From an uncultured Chryseobacterium sp. (GTDB taxonomy: Bacteria > Bacteroidota > Bacteroidia > Flavobacteriales > Weeksellaceae), in the NCBI GenBank assembly GCA_913778275.1, contig CAJYWN010000002.1:62001-126000 (forward strand): 64,000 bases of DNA, written 5' to 3'. Below, in pieces: positions 42,536-51,670 of the stretch. How positions within the stretch are numbered: the stretch's first letter is position 1; each line of letters begins with the position of its first letter. The notes beneath the pieces were generated by a model that saw only the letters and a program-made list of their open reading frames with translations, was not told the origin of the DNA and ran no database searches. A program made the position numbers and the translations under genes.

Positions 42536-43606
42536 TTATTTAAGCGTATTTACGTTATTTAAATCTTCAAATGCCTGAACCAGTCTCTTCGAGAATGTTT
42601 CTTCTCCTTTTCTTACCCAGACTCTCGGATCGTAGAATTTCTTGTTCGGCTTTTCTTCTCCTTCAGGATTTCCGATCTGAGCTCTAAGGTAATCGATATT
42701 GTTAACCATATAATCTCTGATCCCTTCTGTATAAGCAAACTGAAGATCCGTATCGATATTCATTTTGATCACTCCATAATCGATTGCTTCTCTGATCTCC
42801 TCTAATGTAGATCCGGAACCTCCGTGGAATACAAAATTGATCGGCTTATCGGCAGTTCCGAATTTTTCCTGAACATATTTCTGTGAATTATCTAGGATTT
42901 TCGGAGTTAGAACCACGTTTCCTGGCTTGTACACCCCGTGAACATTTCCGAAAGCGGCAGCAATCGTAAAGTTTTCAGAAATAGCTTTTAATTTTTCATA
43001 GGTGTAAGCTACATCTTCAGGCTGGGTATATAATTTAGAATTGTCAACATCAGAATTGTCAACACCATCTTCCTCACCCCCGGTAACACCGATTTCCACT
43101 TCAAGGGTCATTTGCATTTTCGCCATTCTTTCGAAATATTTCGCGGAAATTTCAAGGTTTTCTTCTAAAGATTCTTCAGAAAGATCCAGCATGTGAGAAG
43201 AATAAAGGGATTTTCCCGTCTGCTTGTAGAATTCTTCATTAGCGTCCATCAATCCGTCGATCCATGGCAGTAATTTTTTGGCACAGTGATCGGTATGAAG
43301 AATTACAGTCGCTCCGTAAGCTTCTGCAAGGGTGTGAATATGTTTTGCTCCGGCAATTGCTCCCAGTACGGCAGCTTTTTGTCCGTCATTGCTTAATCCT
43401 TTTCCTGCGTTGTAAGCAGCCCCTCCATTAGAGAACTGAATAATAACAGGTGAGTTTAGTTTCGCTGCAGTTTCCATAACCGCGTTTACGTTGCTTGAAC
43501 CAATTACGTTTACTGCTGGTAATGCAAATTTGTTTTCTTTAGCATGCTGAAAAATATCAGTAACTAATTGACCTGTGGCAACTCCTGCCGGGAAAATTCT
43601 GCTCAT
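42536..43606 (-). CDS. fbaA: Class II fructose-bisphosphate aldolase
   Basis: Zn-dependent glycolytic aldolase, 356 residues. Zinc and active-site blocks are VILHTDHCAKKLLPWIDGL, LEVEIGVTGGEEDGVDNS, AAFGNVHGVYKPGNV and FVFHGGSGSTLEEI. Length is usual for the E. coli FbaA-like subgroup. It ends 90 bases before accD on the same strand and starts 70 bases after nadK. Confidence 0.95.
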   Translation of the reverse strand: MSRIFPAGVATGQLVTDIFQHAKENKFALPAVNVIGSSNVNAVMETAAKLNSPVIIQFSNGGAAYNAGKGLSNDGQKAAVLGAIAGAKHIHTLAEAYGATVILHTDHCAKKLLPWIDGLMDANEEFYKQTGKSLYSSHMLDLSEESLEENLEISAKYFERMAKMQMTLEVEIGVTGGEEDGVDNSDVDNSKLYTQPEDVAYTYEKLKAISENFTIAAAFGNVHGVYKPGNVVLTPKILDNSQKYVQEKFGTADKPINFVFHGGSGSTLEEIREAIDYGVIKMNIDTDLQFAYTEGIRDYMVNNIDYLRAQIGNPEGEEKPNKKFYDPRVWVRKGEETFSKRLVQAFEDLNNVNTLK

Positions 43607-43676
43607 GTTTTACTTTTTAATATAAATTATTAGGGTTTGTAAAATTCCTGTAAAGGTAATCATTTTTGTGTAATTC

Positions 43677-44543
43677 TTAATTTCTTTTGTCTTTGCCCCA
43701 AAGCAGCTTCTGGCGGATGGTTTCATAGAAGCTGAGATTATCCGGCTGTACGAGAAGAATCTGGAAATCTGCTTTTTTAATAATGATTTCTTTGTCCGTT
43801 TCAATATGTATCAGCCTGGAATCCAGGGAAAGTGAATACTGCGGGACACGGCTTTCTACCTTGAATTTTATTTCTACCTTATCATTTACCACGAGTGGCC
43901 GCACATTGAGATTGTGTGGGGCAATAGGTGTAATGACGAAGTTTTCGTTATTTGGAGAAATGATCGGGCCACCACAGCTTAAAGAATATGCGGTAGAACC
44001 GGTAGGGGTAGAAACGATAACGCCGTCTCCCCAGAAAACATTAAGAAATTCATTGTTGATATAAGAATCTACCGTAATCATCGACGTAGTTTCTTTTCTG
44101 GAAAGAGTAACGTCATTCAGGGCATATGGAAAAAAATCTTCTAATTCCGGAGATATCACCTCGATCACGGAGCGGCGGCTTGTCTTTACATCGCCTTTCA
44201 GGATGGAATCCAGTTCATTGAAGGCTTCTTCTTTGGTAAAGCTCGCCAGAAATCCCAGTCTACCGGTATTAACCCCCACAATGGGAATCTCCAGATCTTC
44301 AATAAAGGTTAAAGAATTAACGATGGTTCCGTCTCCGCCGAAGGTAAAAAAAAGATCAATTTCCTTGTCCAGAAGATCCTGTTTGCAGTTAAATGTTTCG
44401 AAGATTTTTGAAAACTGAAGCGCTTCAGCCATTTCATCATATAAGACAGATTTTACGCCTCTGTTTTCAAGCTCGGAAATGAATTTGCTTAAATATAAAA
44501 AGGTATCTAGATCTTTTTTCTGGGAATATATGGCTGCCTTCAT
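43677..44543 (-). CDS. nadK: NAD kinase
   Basis: Phosphorylates NAD to NADP, 288 residues. The GGDGT motif is in LFFTFGGDGTIVNSL (about 63-77); VNTGRLGFLA and the C-terminal TPTGSTAYSLSCGGPII complete the family signature. The start is 6 bases after the CBS gene stop, and the two form an operon. Confidence 0.95.
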   Translation of the reverse strand: MKAAIYSQKKDLDTFLYLSKFISELENRGVKSVLYDEMAEALQFSKIFETFNCKQDLLDKEIDLFFTFGGDGTIVNSLTFIEDLEIPIVGVNTGRLGFLASFTKEEAFNELDSILKGDVKTSRRSVIEVISPELEDFFPYALNDVTLSRKETTSMITVDSYINNEFLNVFWGDGVIVSTPTGSTAYSLSCGGPIISPNNENFVITPIAPHNLNVRPLVVNDKVEIKFKVESRVPQYSLSLDSRLIHIETDKEIIIKKADFQILLVQPDNLSFYETIRQKLLWGKDKRN

Positions 44544-44549
44544 TGGTTT

Positions 44550-45200
44550 TTATATTTCTATAAATTTTTGGAAAAATCCGAACCTGTCCTGAAACAAATC
44601 TGATTTTTCATCAGAATAATACTTTTGCACAATCCGGTAATCGTACCGGTCAAATGTTTCATCAATGGAGCTCAGGTTTTCATTGCTGATTTTAATGGTA
44701 ATCTGGATCACATCGTCGGACATGTGGCTGATGAAAGCCCCGTAAAATTTGGAGTTGTTGCTTTCCACAATATTCGCGATCTCCGTCATAGAATATTTTC
44801 TGGCAGAGGTTTCAATGGTGAGAATTGCCCCTGATTCCGAAAACAGCGGATACTTCGACAGGTCCTGAAAGATGTCTTCACAGCTGATATAGCCCAGGTA
44901 TTTTTCATTCTTGTTGATAACCGGGATGATATTGGCATTGAAGGTATAGAACAGCCTGATGCTGTCCATAATATTGTTGTCTTCAAGAATGGCGAAGCGC
45001 TCGATCTGGTGTTCGAGGTCCTTCAGAGTGCCTTCTTCTTCATAAAGAAAATCTTCTGCAAGGGCGCCGAAAAAATGATGGGACTTTTTAATGAAAACGT
45101 GAGAATATCCAAACGCTTCCAGCGTATCTCTTGCTGATTCTATGGAGTCAGAAAGGCTAAAACACGGATAGTCTTTTGAGATATATTCCTTAATAAACAT
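44550..45200 (-). CDS. CBS-domain protein
   Basis: 216 residues with paired CBS-like motifs, roughly residues 1-120 (SIESARDTLEAFGYSHVFIK; LGYISCEDIFQDLSKYP), and a C-terminal ACT-like part (GAILTIETSARKYSMTEIA, ending SDDVIQITIKI). CBS modules bind adenosyl ligands, and the link to nadK just downstream hints at nucleotide regulation. No partner channel or enzyme is fused. Confidence 0.85.
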   Translation of the reverse strand: MFIKEYISKDYPCFSLSDSIESARDTLEAFGYSHVFIKKSHHFFGALAEDFLYEEEGTLKDLEHQIERFAILEDNNIMDSIRLFYTFNANIIPVINKNEKYLGYISCEDIFQDLSKYPLFSESGAILTIETSARKYSMTEIANIVESNNSKFYGAFISHMSDDVIQITIKISNENLSSIDETFDRYDYRIVQKYYSDEKSDLFQDRFGFFQKFIEI

Positions 45201-45284
45201 TGTGCTAATTTATAAAAAATTAAACGAAACTTTTTCCGAAAGTCAAACTTTTTTTCCGTAAAAAATAAAAAATTGATTTTAAAA

Positions 45285-45315
45285 TTTGTTTGTGACAAAA
45301 AATTAGGTATCTTTG
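45285..45315 (+). promoter_or_regulatory. Strong orphan promoter
   Basis: TTTG (45285-45288), 19 bases, then TATCTTTG (45308-45315) gives an ideal flavobacterial promoter on the plus strand, with no plus-strand gene downstream. A terminator follows 36 bases later. Confidence 0.6.
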
Positions 45316-45321
45316 TCGCCT

Positions 45322-45386
45322 TTCATTTTTACTTTTTATTAGATTTATTTCAAACTGCACTGTCTTTTAGGCATATGCAGTTTTTT
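45322..45386 (+). ncRNA. Candidate small RNA
   Basis: About 65 bases between the orphan promoter (45285-45315) and a hairpin AAACTGCA/TGCAGTTT (45352-45359 with 45376-45383) that ends in six T. There is no open frame with a start. The 3' end overlaps the stop of the TrmH-family gene on the other strand, so the hairpin may also end that gene. Ends are estimates from motif spacing. Confidence 0.4.
45352..45386. terminator. Hairpin terminator, better formed on the plus strand
   Basis: An 8-base stem (45352-45359 with 45376-45383) encloses a 16-base loop, with six T on the plus-strand side. It lies directly after the TrmH-family stop on the minus strand, where the T tract is weak. Confidence 0.6.
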
Positions 45387-45916
45387 CATTTCAGGGCTTT
45401 TGCAAACTCCCACATCACGATTCCTCCGCAAACACTTACATTTAGCGAATGCTTGGTTCCCAGCTGAGGAATTTCAATAAAAGACTCAATATGAGGCAAT
45501 GCTTCATCACTTATTCCTTCCACTTCATTTCCCAGAACTACGGCATATTTCTTAGACTTATCAATCGTAAAGTCCGTAATCATTCTGCTGTCAGTAGTCT
45601 GCTCAATCCCAATCACTTCAAATCCTTCAGATTTTAACTCATTAATAACGGAGATAATGTCGCTTTCATATTTCCAGTCCACACTTTCAGTTGCTCCCAG
45701 TGCCGCTTTGTGAATTTCACGGTGCGGCGGCTGAGGTGTAATCCCGCAAAGAATAATCTTTTGGATGAGAAAAGCATCGGCTGTTCTGAAGGTAGCGCCC
45801 ACATTATGCATGCTTCTGATATTGTCCAGAACGACAATTAATGGAATCTTTTCAATCGTCTTAAAGGTTTCCACATCAATTCTGTTGAGCTCTTCCAGTT
45901 TTAATTTCTGTACCAA
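45386..45916 (-). CDS. TrmH-family (SPOUT) RNA methyltransferase
   Basis: 176 residues, single SPOUT domain. The three motifs are visible: NVGATFRTADAF, AVVLGNEVEGIS and IEIPQLGTKHSLNVSVCGG. It methylates ribose in rRNA or tRNA with SAM; the short form lacks the N-terminal RNA-binding domain of RlmB, so its target may be tRNA-like. It is a single gene. Confidence 0.92.
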   Translation of the reverse strand: MVQKLKLEELNRIDVETFKTIEKIPLIVVLDNIRSMHNVGATFRTADAFLIQKIILCGITPQPPHREIHKAALGATESVDWKYESDIISVINELKSEGFEVIGIEQTTDSRMITDFTIDKSKKYAVVLGNEVEGISDEALPHIESFIEIPQLGTKHSLNVSVCGGIVMWEFAKALK

Positions 45917-45973
45917 TGTATTTTTTATTAATGATTTATAAATATGTACGATTTTCCGGTTCTTTCAGATTTG

Positions 45974-46855
45974 TTATTTTCCTGAACACATGATCTGATG
46001 AACACTTTTTTCAATATTCTGCGCAATGGTCTCCATCGGAATATCATTTTCATCATTATTGAACGGGTCTTCAATTTCTTCGGCAATCATCTCAAGGCTC
46101 ATTAAAACATAATACACGAAAATCGTAAGGGGAATCATGAAAAGGCCGATGGAGATGACGTATGCTACGGGCAGAGCTAAGACGTATAAAATGATAAATT
46201 TCTTAACAAAAGAGGAATACGAATAGGGGATCGGAGTGTTTTTAATGCGTTCACAACCGCCGCATACATCCAGAAAGCCGGAAAGCTGCGTATCCAGATA
46301 TAGCATTTCTACATCCGATATTTTGCCTTCTTTTTTAAGCTGGTTAAGCTTGTGCGTCAGCAGGATCACAATTTCGCTGGGGCCGTGATGCTTGATATAG
46401 TCTTCAATTTCAGAATAGTCTTCATCCAAAGCCAGTCGGGTAGATTCTTTTGAAAGATGCTTAGCGAGAAAATGCGGAAAAAATTTCAGGTATCTGGCGA
46501 TCTGATCGGCATTTTTCCGGTCGTCGGCAAGAATCGTATTGATCTTAATGGCAAAATTCCTCGAATCGTTCACCAGTTTTCCCCAGAGCTTTCTGCCTTC
46601 CCACCATCGGTCGTATGCTGTATTGGTTCTGAAAACCAGCAGCAGCGAAAGCACAAAACCCAAAAGAGAATGGATCATGCTTACATTGCTGACGGGCGAT
46701 TTGGAAGAAAGATGAAGGTATTCTACCTCAAGATATTCAATTCCCCAGGAATACAATCCTATCATGATCATGGTAGGGAAAAGGATTTTCAGGGTGTCGC
46801 TTTTATGAAGGCTGAAGAGGATTTTCAGGAAATGCTTGGTATTGTAAACTCTCAT
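45974..46855 (-). CDS. Bestrophin-family anion channel
   Basis: 293 residues, four main membrane helices. The bestrophin pattern is NTAYDRWWEGRKLWGKLVND, plus GCERIKNTPIPYSYS and a C-terminal EEIEDPFNNDENDIPME, which forms the calcium-clasp-like turn. Bacterial members conduct monovalent ions across the inner membrane. A -7 TATATTTG is just upstream on its strand (46873-46880). Confidence 0.92.
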   Translation of the reverse strand: MRVYNTKHFLKILFSLHKSDTLKILFPTMIMIGLYSWGIEYLEVEYLHLSSKSPVSNVSMIHSLLGFVLSLLLVFRTNTAYDRWWEGRKLWGKLVNDSRNFAIKINTILADDRKNADQIARYLKFFPHFLAKHLSKESTRLALDEDYSEIEDYIKHHGPSEIVILLTHKLNQLKKEGKISDVEMLYLDTQLSGFLDVCGGCERIKNTPIPYSYSSFVKKFIILYVLALPVAYVISIGLFMIPLTIFVYYVLMSLEMIAEEIEDPFNNDENDIPMETIAQNIEKSVHQIMCSGK

Positions 46856-46979
46856 ACGATCGGTTGGTGGTACAAATATAAAATTTTAGTTTTATCCTGA
46901 CCTTATTTAAATATTGAAGATGCAGAATAAAATAAAATGATTTATTTAAGGCTATGTTCACAGTGATTTTTATGTATAA

Positions 46980-47130
46980 AGATATTTTTTCGAGCGCTAA
47001 GGCGTTTCACTGAGCTAAGGCTTAACGCTTTCATTTGCTGAACATAAACTAAAGGTTTACGAACGAAGTTTAACCCTTGCGCCCGGAAGAATGTTCATGA
47101 AAGAAGGTAAACCTCACCGGACATAGTATT
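46980..47130. repeat. Spacer element with interleaved inverted repeats
   Basis: In the 383-base gap between the divergent bestrophin and JmjC-like genes, TGAACAT (47039-47045) pairs with ATGTTCA (47091-47097), while AGGTTTAC (47053-47060) pairs with GTAAACCT (47107-47114). The two stems interleave, as in a pseudoknot. A direct CTAAGGC pair sits at about 46997 and 47015. Outside these, the gap is AT-rich and empty. Confidence 0.5.
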
Positions 47131-47238
47131 AAATTTACATAGGATCAATTTTATAAAAATCCGTTACATTATACCTTTAAATTTCATCAAAATTCAAAAA
47201 AGCCTTACTTTTATTTCACAATTAAAACACCACGTCAA

Positions 47239-48108
47239 ATGATCCTCGGAAACGTAGATGTTGTCACTGATATCAGCAAAGAAGATTTTCAGAACAACTA
47301 TTTTAAAAAGCATAAACCTCTGCTCATCAGGAACTTTGCAAGCCGATGGGAGGCTTTTGATAAATGGAATTTCGATTTTATCCGTGAAAAAGCCGGTGAG
47401 CAGGATGTTCCGCTGTATGATAACACGCCTGCCGATGCATCCAAAAGTTCTGATGCTCCTGTCGCCCACATGAAGATGAAGGATTATATTGATACCATCA
47501 GAAGTAAACCTTCCGATCTGCGTATTTTCTTTTACATTATTACCGACCGTCTTCCGGAGCTTCTTAAAAACTTTAGCTACCCGGATTTGGGAATGAAGTT
47601 TTTTAAAAGGCTTCCCACGCTATTTTTCGGAGGCAGTGAAGCACATGTGCTGATGCATTATGATGTTGATTTAGGTGATTTTCTGCATATTCATTTTGAG
47701 GGAAAAAAAAGAATTCTGCTGTTTGATCAGAAACAGTCTGCCTATTTGTATAAAGTACCGCTATCGGTTCATACCATCTACGAGGTGGATTACGAAAACC
47801 CGGATTACGAAAAGTTTCCGGCACTGAAACACGCACGGGGTTACGAGATTTTTATGGAACATGGCGATGCGCTTTTTATTCCCGGAGGTTTCTGGCATTT
47901 CAACAGGTATCTTGAACCCGGATTTTCGATGTCGCTTCGTGCGCTGCCCAACAAGCCTGCTGTTTTTGCCAATATGCTGTATCATGTATTCATTATGCGG
48001 TATACGGATAAGATTATGAGAAAACTTTTTAAAGCGAAATGGGTAAATTATAAGCAGAAATGGGCGTATGAGAAGAGCTCGGAGGCATTGGCTAAACATA
48101 GCGGTTAG
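47239..48108 (+). CDS. JmjC-like cupin (Cupin_8) oxygenase
   Basis: 289 residues. The Fe(II)/2-oxoglutarate triad is suggested by HYD (His140, Asp142) in VLMHYDVDLGDF and His220 in IPGGFWHFNRY. HKPLLIRNFASRW near the start is also typical. Such proteins hydroxylate ribosomal or other proteins, or small molecules; the target is unknown. It stands alone, divergent from bestrophin. Confidence 0.85.
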   Translation: MILGNVDVVTDISKEDFQNNYFKKHKPLLIRNFASRWEAFDKWNFDFIREKAGEQDVPLYDNTPADASKSSDAPVAHMKMKDYIDTIRSKPSDLRIFFYIITDRLPELLKNFSYPDLGMKFFKRLPTLFFGGSEAHVLMHYDVDLGDFLHIHFEGKKRILLFDQKQSAYLYKVPLSVHTIYEVDYENPDYEKFPALKHARGYEIFMEHGDALFIPGGFWHFNRYLEPGFSMSLRALPNKPAVFANMLYHVFIMRYTDKIMRKLFKAKWVNYKQKWAYEKSSEALAKHSG

Positions 48109-48196
48109 TTTCTCCCGTAGATTTCACGACTATTTTTGATGCTAAAGAAGAACGATGTTTCGGATTATTTGTAACATTGGTGTGATCTGCGGGAAA
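48109..48196. repeat. Degenerate inverted repeat, CCCGTAGAT family
   Basis: TTTCTCCCGTAGAT (48109-48122) and ATCTGCGGGAAA (48185-48196) are inverted partners. The style resembles the element at 18991-19066. It is in the 272-base gap before mutS; the rest, including a GTTTAC/GTAAAC stem near 48220, has no gene. Confidence 0.5.
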
Positions 48197-48380
48197 TTGC
48201 AAGCAAAAAGATTGCATAAAGTTTACGTTTTATAATGGTAAACTGTTTTTCTCAGAGATTTTGTCTATTTTTAAAGCGAACACCGAATTGTTTGTGAGAT
48301 CTGAGCGAAAAATACAAAGCTCTTTACTCCTTATATTTTATTTCCTATTTTTACCGACCAATTTTTAAGATAGAATTTTA

Positions 48381-50969
48381 ATGGCAAAGGCAGCGAAGAA
48401 AGAAACCCCTTTAATGACACAGTACAATACCATCAAGGCGAAATATCCTGATGCGCTTTTACTATTCAGAGTGGGAGATTTTTATGAAACGTTTGGCCAG
48501 GATGCTGTAAGAACCTCCCAGATCTTGGGAATCGTGCTCACAAAAAGAGCCAACGGGGAAGGACATATTGAGCTCGCGGGATTTCCGCATCATTCCGTAG
48601 ATTCTTATCTGCCGAAACTCGTAAGAGCCGGGATGAGAGTCGCCATCTGCGATCAGCTGGAAGACCCGAAAATGGTTAAAGGTATTGTAAAAAGAGGGGT
48701 CACGGAATTGGTTACGCCGGGTGTTACTTTTAATGATCAGGTTCTTAATTCAAAAAAGAATAACTTTCTGCTTTCGTTGCATAAAGAAAAAGAAAAATTT
48801 GGGATTGCGCTGGTGGATATTTCTACCGGTGAATTTCTGGTAAGTGAAGGAAATCTGGAAAAGCTCCTTCATATTGTTCATACATTCGACCCGAGTGAAA
48901 TCATTTATCAGAGAAGTGTTCAGATTCCTGAACAGATCAGGAACAGGAGTGCTTTCAAACTGGAAGACTGGGCCTATCAGTATAATTTTGCTTATGAAAA
49001 GCTGACGAATCATTTTAAAACCAACTCCTTAAAAGGTTTTGGGGTTGAAAATCAGCAGTTAGCCGTTACTGCAGCCGGTGCTATTTTTGCTTATCTGGTT
49101 GAAGATACGCATCACAATTTACTGTCTCACATTACGAAAATTCAGATTATTCCCCAGGAAGATTTTCTGATGATGGATAATTTTACGCTAAGAAACCTTG
49201 AAATTGTTTATCCAAGCAGTGCGCAGGGAAAATCTTTGCTCGATATTATTGACAGAACTTCTACACCGATGGGAGGAAGACTTCTTCGAAGAAGAATTAT
49301 TTTGCCGCTAAAATCCGTTAATGAGATCAACAGAAGACTTGCTTTAATTGATTTTTTAAATGAAAATGATCATTTGAAGTATGAAATTTCCCAGCTGTTA
49401 AAATCGATTTCGGATCTGGACCGGTTGATGGGAAAACTGGCAGCGGAAAAAATTTCCCCGAAAGAACTGGGATATCTTCGTCAGAGCCTTATTAATATTC
49501 ATAAAATCAAAGGATTGCTACACCCTCATGCCGATGTGCTGGCATGGCTTGATCCGTTGTATGATCAGGAAGAATTAATCAAATGCCTTCAGGAGCACCT
49601 GAATGACGAATTGCCGGTGAATCTTGCCAAAGGAAATGTGATTAAAGAGGGAATATCCGAAGAGCTGGACAGGTTAAGAGGATTGCAGTCCAAAGGCCGC
49701 GGCTTCCTGGATGAAATGTGCCAGCGTGAAATTGAAAGAACAGGAATTTCCAGTCTTAAAATTGATTTTAATAATGTTTTCGGATATTATATTGAAGTAA
49801 GAAATACCCATAAAGATAAGGTTCCGGCAGAGTGGCTCAGAAAGCAGACGCTGGTGAATGCCGAAAGGTATATTACCGAAGAGCTCAAAGAATACGAAAA
49901 CCAGATTCTTGGGGCAGAAGAGAAAATAGGGGTTCTGGAAAATGAGCTGTATAGAAAAGTTTGCGGAGACACGATCATTTATATGGATCAGATTCAGGAA
50001 AACTCACATATTATTGCGCAGCTGGATGTAGCGGTTGGATTGTCCGAACTTGCTGTTTCTGAAAGCTATACCAAGCCGGTTTTAAATGAAAGCTTTGCGA
50101 TTGATCTTAAAGAAGCGCGCCACCCGATTATTGAAAATGCGCTGCCTTTAGGGGAAAAATATATCCCGAATGATATTTATCTGGATAAAGATTCTCAACA
50201 GATCATTATGGTGACGGGACCGAATATGGCGGGTAAATCGGCCATTCTCCGTCAGACCGCAATTGTCTGCCTGATGGCACAAATCGGAAGTTTTGTTCCG
50301 GCAAAATATGCGGAGATCGGAATTCTGGATAAAATTTTTACCAGAGTCGGTGCAACGGATAATATTTCAGCAGGAGAATCAACGTTTATGGTGGAGATGA
50401 ACGAAGCGGCTAATATTCTCAATAATATTTCGGAAAGAAGCCTGATTCTTTTAGATGAAATCGGGCGGGGAACTTCTACCTACGACGGGGTTTCCATCGC
50501 CTGGGCGATCGCAGAATATCTTCATCAGCATCCTACACAGGCCAAAACCTTATTTGCAACGCATTATCACGAGCTGAATGAAATGACCGTGAATTTTGAG
50601 CGTGTGAAAAACTTCCACGTTTCCATTCAGGAAAATAAAGGCAATATTATCTTTTTACGAAAACTGATTCCGGGCGGAAGCGAGCACAGCTTCGGGATCC
50701 ACGTCGCCAAACTGGCGGGAATGCCTGCAAAAGTAGTTAACAGAGCCAACGAAATCCTGAAAACGCTGGAAGCAAGCCGTACCCAAGGCAGCGCTTCGGA
50801 AAGCATCAAAAGAGTAACGGAAGAAAATATGCAGCTTTCTTTTTTTCAATTGGATGATCCCGTTCTGGAAAATATCCGTGAGGAACTTACGAAAATTGAT
50901 ATCAATACCTTAACGCCAATCGAAGCTTTAATGAAGTTGAATGCCATTAAAAAAATGATTGGAGGATAA
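48381..50969 (+). CDS. mutS: DNA mismatch repair protein MutS
   Basis: 862 residues, normal length. It contains the mispair-binding domain with FYETFGQDAV (the Phe-X-Glu motif, about residues 35-37), the lever and clamp helices, and the ATPase with TGPNMAGKSAILRQTA (Walker A) and ILLDEIGRGTSTYDG (Walker B and signature). It detects base mismatches for repair. No MutL in the window. Confidence 0.97.
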   Translation: MAKAAKKETPLMTQYNTIKAKYPDALLLFRVGDFYETFGQDAVRTSQILGIVLTKRANGEGHIELAGFPHHSVDSYLPKLVRAGMRVAICDQLEDPKMVKGIVKRGVTELVTPGVTFNDQVLNSKKNNFLLSLHKEKEKFGIALVDISTGEFLVSEGNLEKLLHIVHTFDPSEIIYQRSVQIPEQIRNRSAFKLEDWAYQYNFAYEKLTNHFKTNSLKGFGVENQQLAVTAAGAIFAYLVEDTHHNLLSHITKIQIIPQEDFLMMDNFTLRNLEIVYPSSAQGKSLLDIIDRTSTPMGGRLLRRRIILPLKSVNEINRRLALIDFLNENDHLKYEISQLLKSISDLDRLMGKLAAEKISPKELGYLRQSLINIHKIKGLLHPHADVLAWLDPLYDQEELIKCLQEHLNDELPVNLAKGNVIKEGISEELDRLRGLQSKGRGFLDEMCQREIERTGISSLKIDFNNVFGYYIEVRNTHKDKVPAEWLRKQTLVNAERYITEELKEYENQILGAEEKIGVLENELYRKVCGDTIIYMDQIQENSHIIAQLDVAVGLSELAVSESYTKPVLNESFAIDLKEARHPIIENALPLGEKYIPNDIYLDKDSQQIIMVTGPNMAGKSAILRQTAIVCLMAQIGSFVPAKYAEIGILDKIFTRVGATDNISAGESTFMVEMNEAANILNNISERSLILLDEIGRGTSTYDGVSIAWAIAEYLHQHPTQAKTLFATHYHELNEMTVNFERVKNFHVSIQENKGNIIFLRKLIPGGSEHSFGIHVAKLAGMPAKVVNRANEILKTLEASRTQGSASESIKRVTEENMQLSFFQLDDPVLENIREELTKIDINTLTPIEALMKLNAIKKMIGG

Positions 50970-51000
50970 ACAATCGTATTGCTTCAATGCTTCTGATATT

Positions 51001-51429
51001 TTAATGCTTTTTCAATGTCAATGGAAAAGTATAAAGATAGCGTACAGGTTCGCCGTTCACCGTTGCAGGCTTCCATTTTATAAATAATCTTCTCACAGCT
51101 GTTTCTGCAGCGTCCGAATGTTTTTTATCACTTCCGGTTGCTGTTACGAATCGTACATATCCGTTTTTTTCCACAATGAAATATACTCTTGTGTCAATGC
51201 TTTTGGATTTTACATTAATAATATCCATTTTTTCTGCAAACTGTCTTTTAAAACTTTCCATGCCACCAGGAAATTCAGGAGCGGTATCTGCCTTGGTAAC
51301 GACATCATCAAGCTTCATTTTCTTTTTTAAAATTTCATAATCCGGAAGCTTTGAAACAGAGCTGTACTCCGACTGTGAGAATAGGAAAGTGCTGAAAAAC
51401 AATGCTGAAAATAAGATGACCTTCTTCAT
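51001..51429 (-). CDS. Periplasmic TonB_C-domain protein
   Basis: 142 residues with a cleavable signal peptide (about 1-19, ending FSQ) instead of a membrane anchor. The TonB C-terminal fold is seen as IDTRVYFIVEKNGYVRFVTA and RRLFIKWKPATVNGEPVRYL. It is therefore a free periplasmic TonB-C-like protein; whether it binds receptors is unknown. It is convergent with mutS. Confidence 0.82.
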   Translation of the reverse strand: MKKVILFSALFFSTFLFSQSEYSSVSKLPDYEILKKKMKLDDVVTKADTAPEFPGGMESFKRQFAEKMDIINVKSKSIDTRVYFIVEKNGYVRFVTATGSDKKHSDAAETAVRRLFIKWKPATVNGEPVRYLYTFPLTLKKH

Positions 51430-51522
51430 GCTATAAAAATATATTTGATGGTTTCAGCACAGCAAAAATAACACCGAAGAGCTTATTTCCTAACAAGGAA
51501 TATTAATTTCGGATTGATTTTG

Positions 51523-51567
51523 ATTTAATTTGGTTTCGGCGCCGCAGGCGCCGAAACCAAATTAAAT
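51523..51567. repeat. Perfect 21-base-pair palindromic hairpin
   Basis: 51523-51543 pairs with 51547-51567 without mismatch around a GCA loop; the tip GGCGCC is GC-rich in an AT-rich stem base. It lies between the divergent TonB_C and DUF2809 genes, about 95-105 bases from each start, so it is not a terminator. Confidence 0.85.
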
Positions 51568-51670
51568 CTCTCACAAGAAAGATATGTTCAATAAGTTTTA
51601 AACAAAGTAATAGGAAATCAAAGCTTAAATCCTGAAAAATTCAATATCATTGCAGCAAATAATCATCCTG

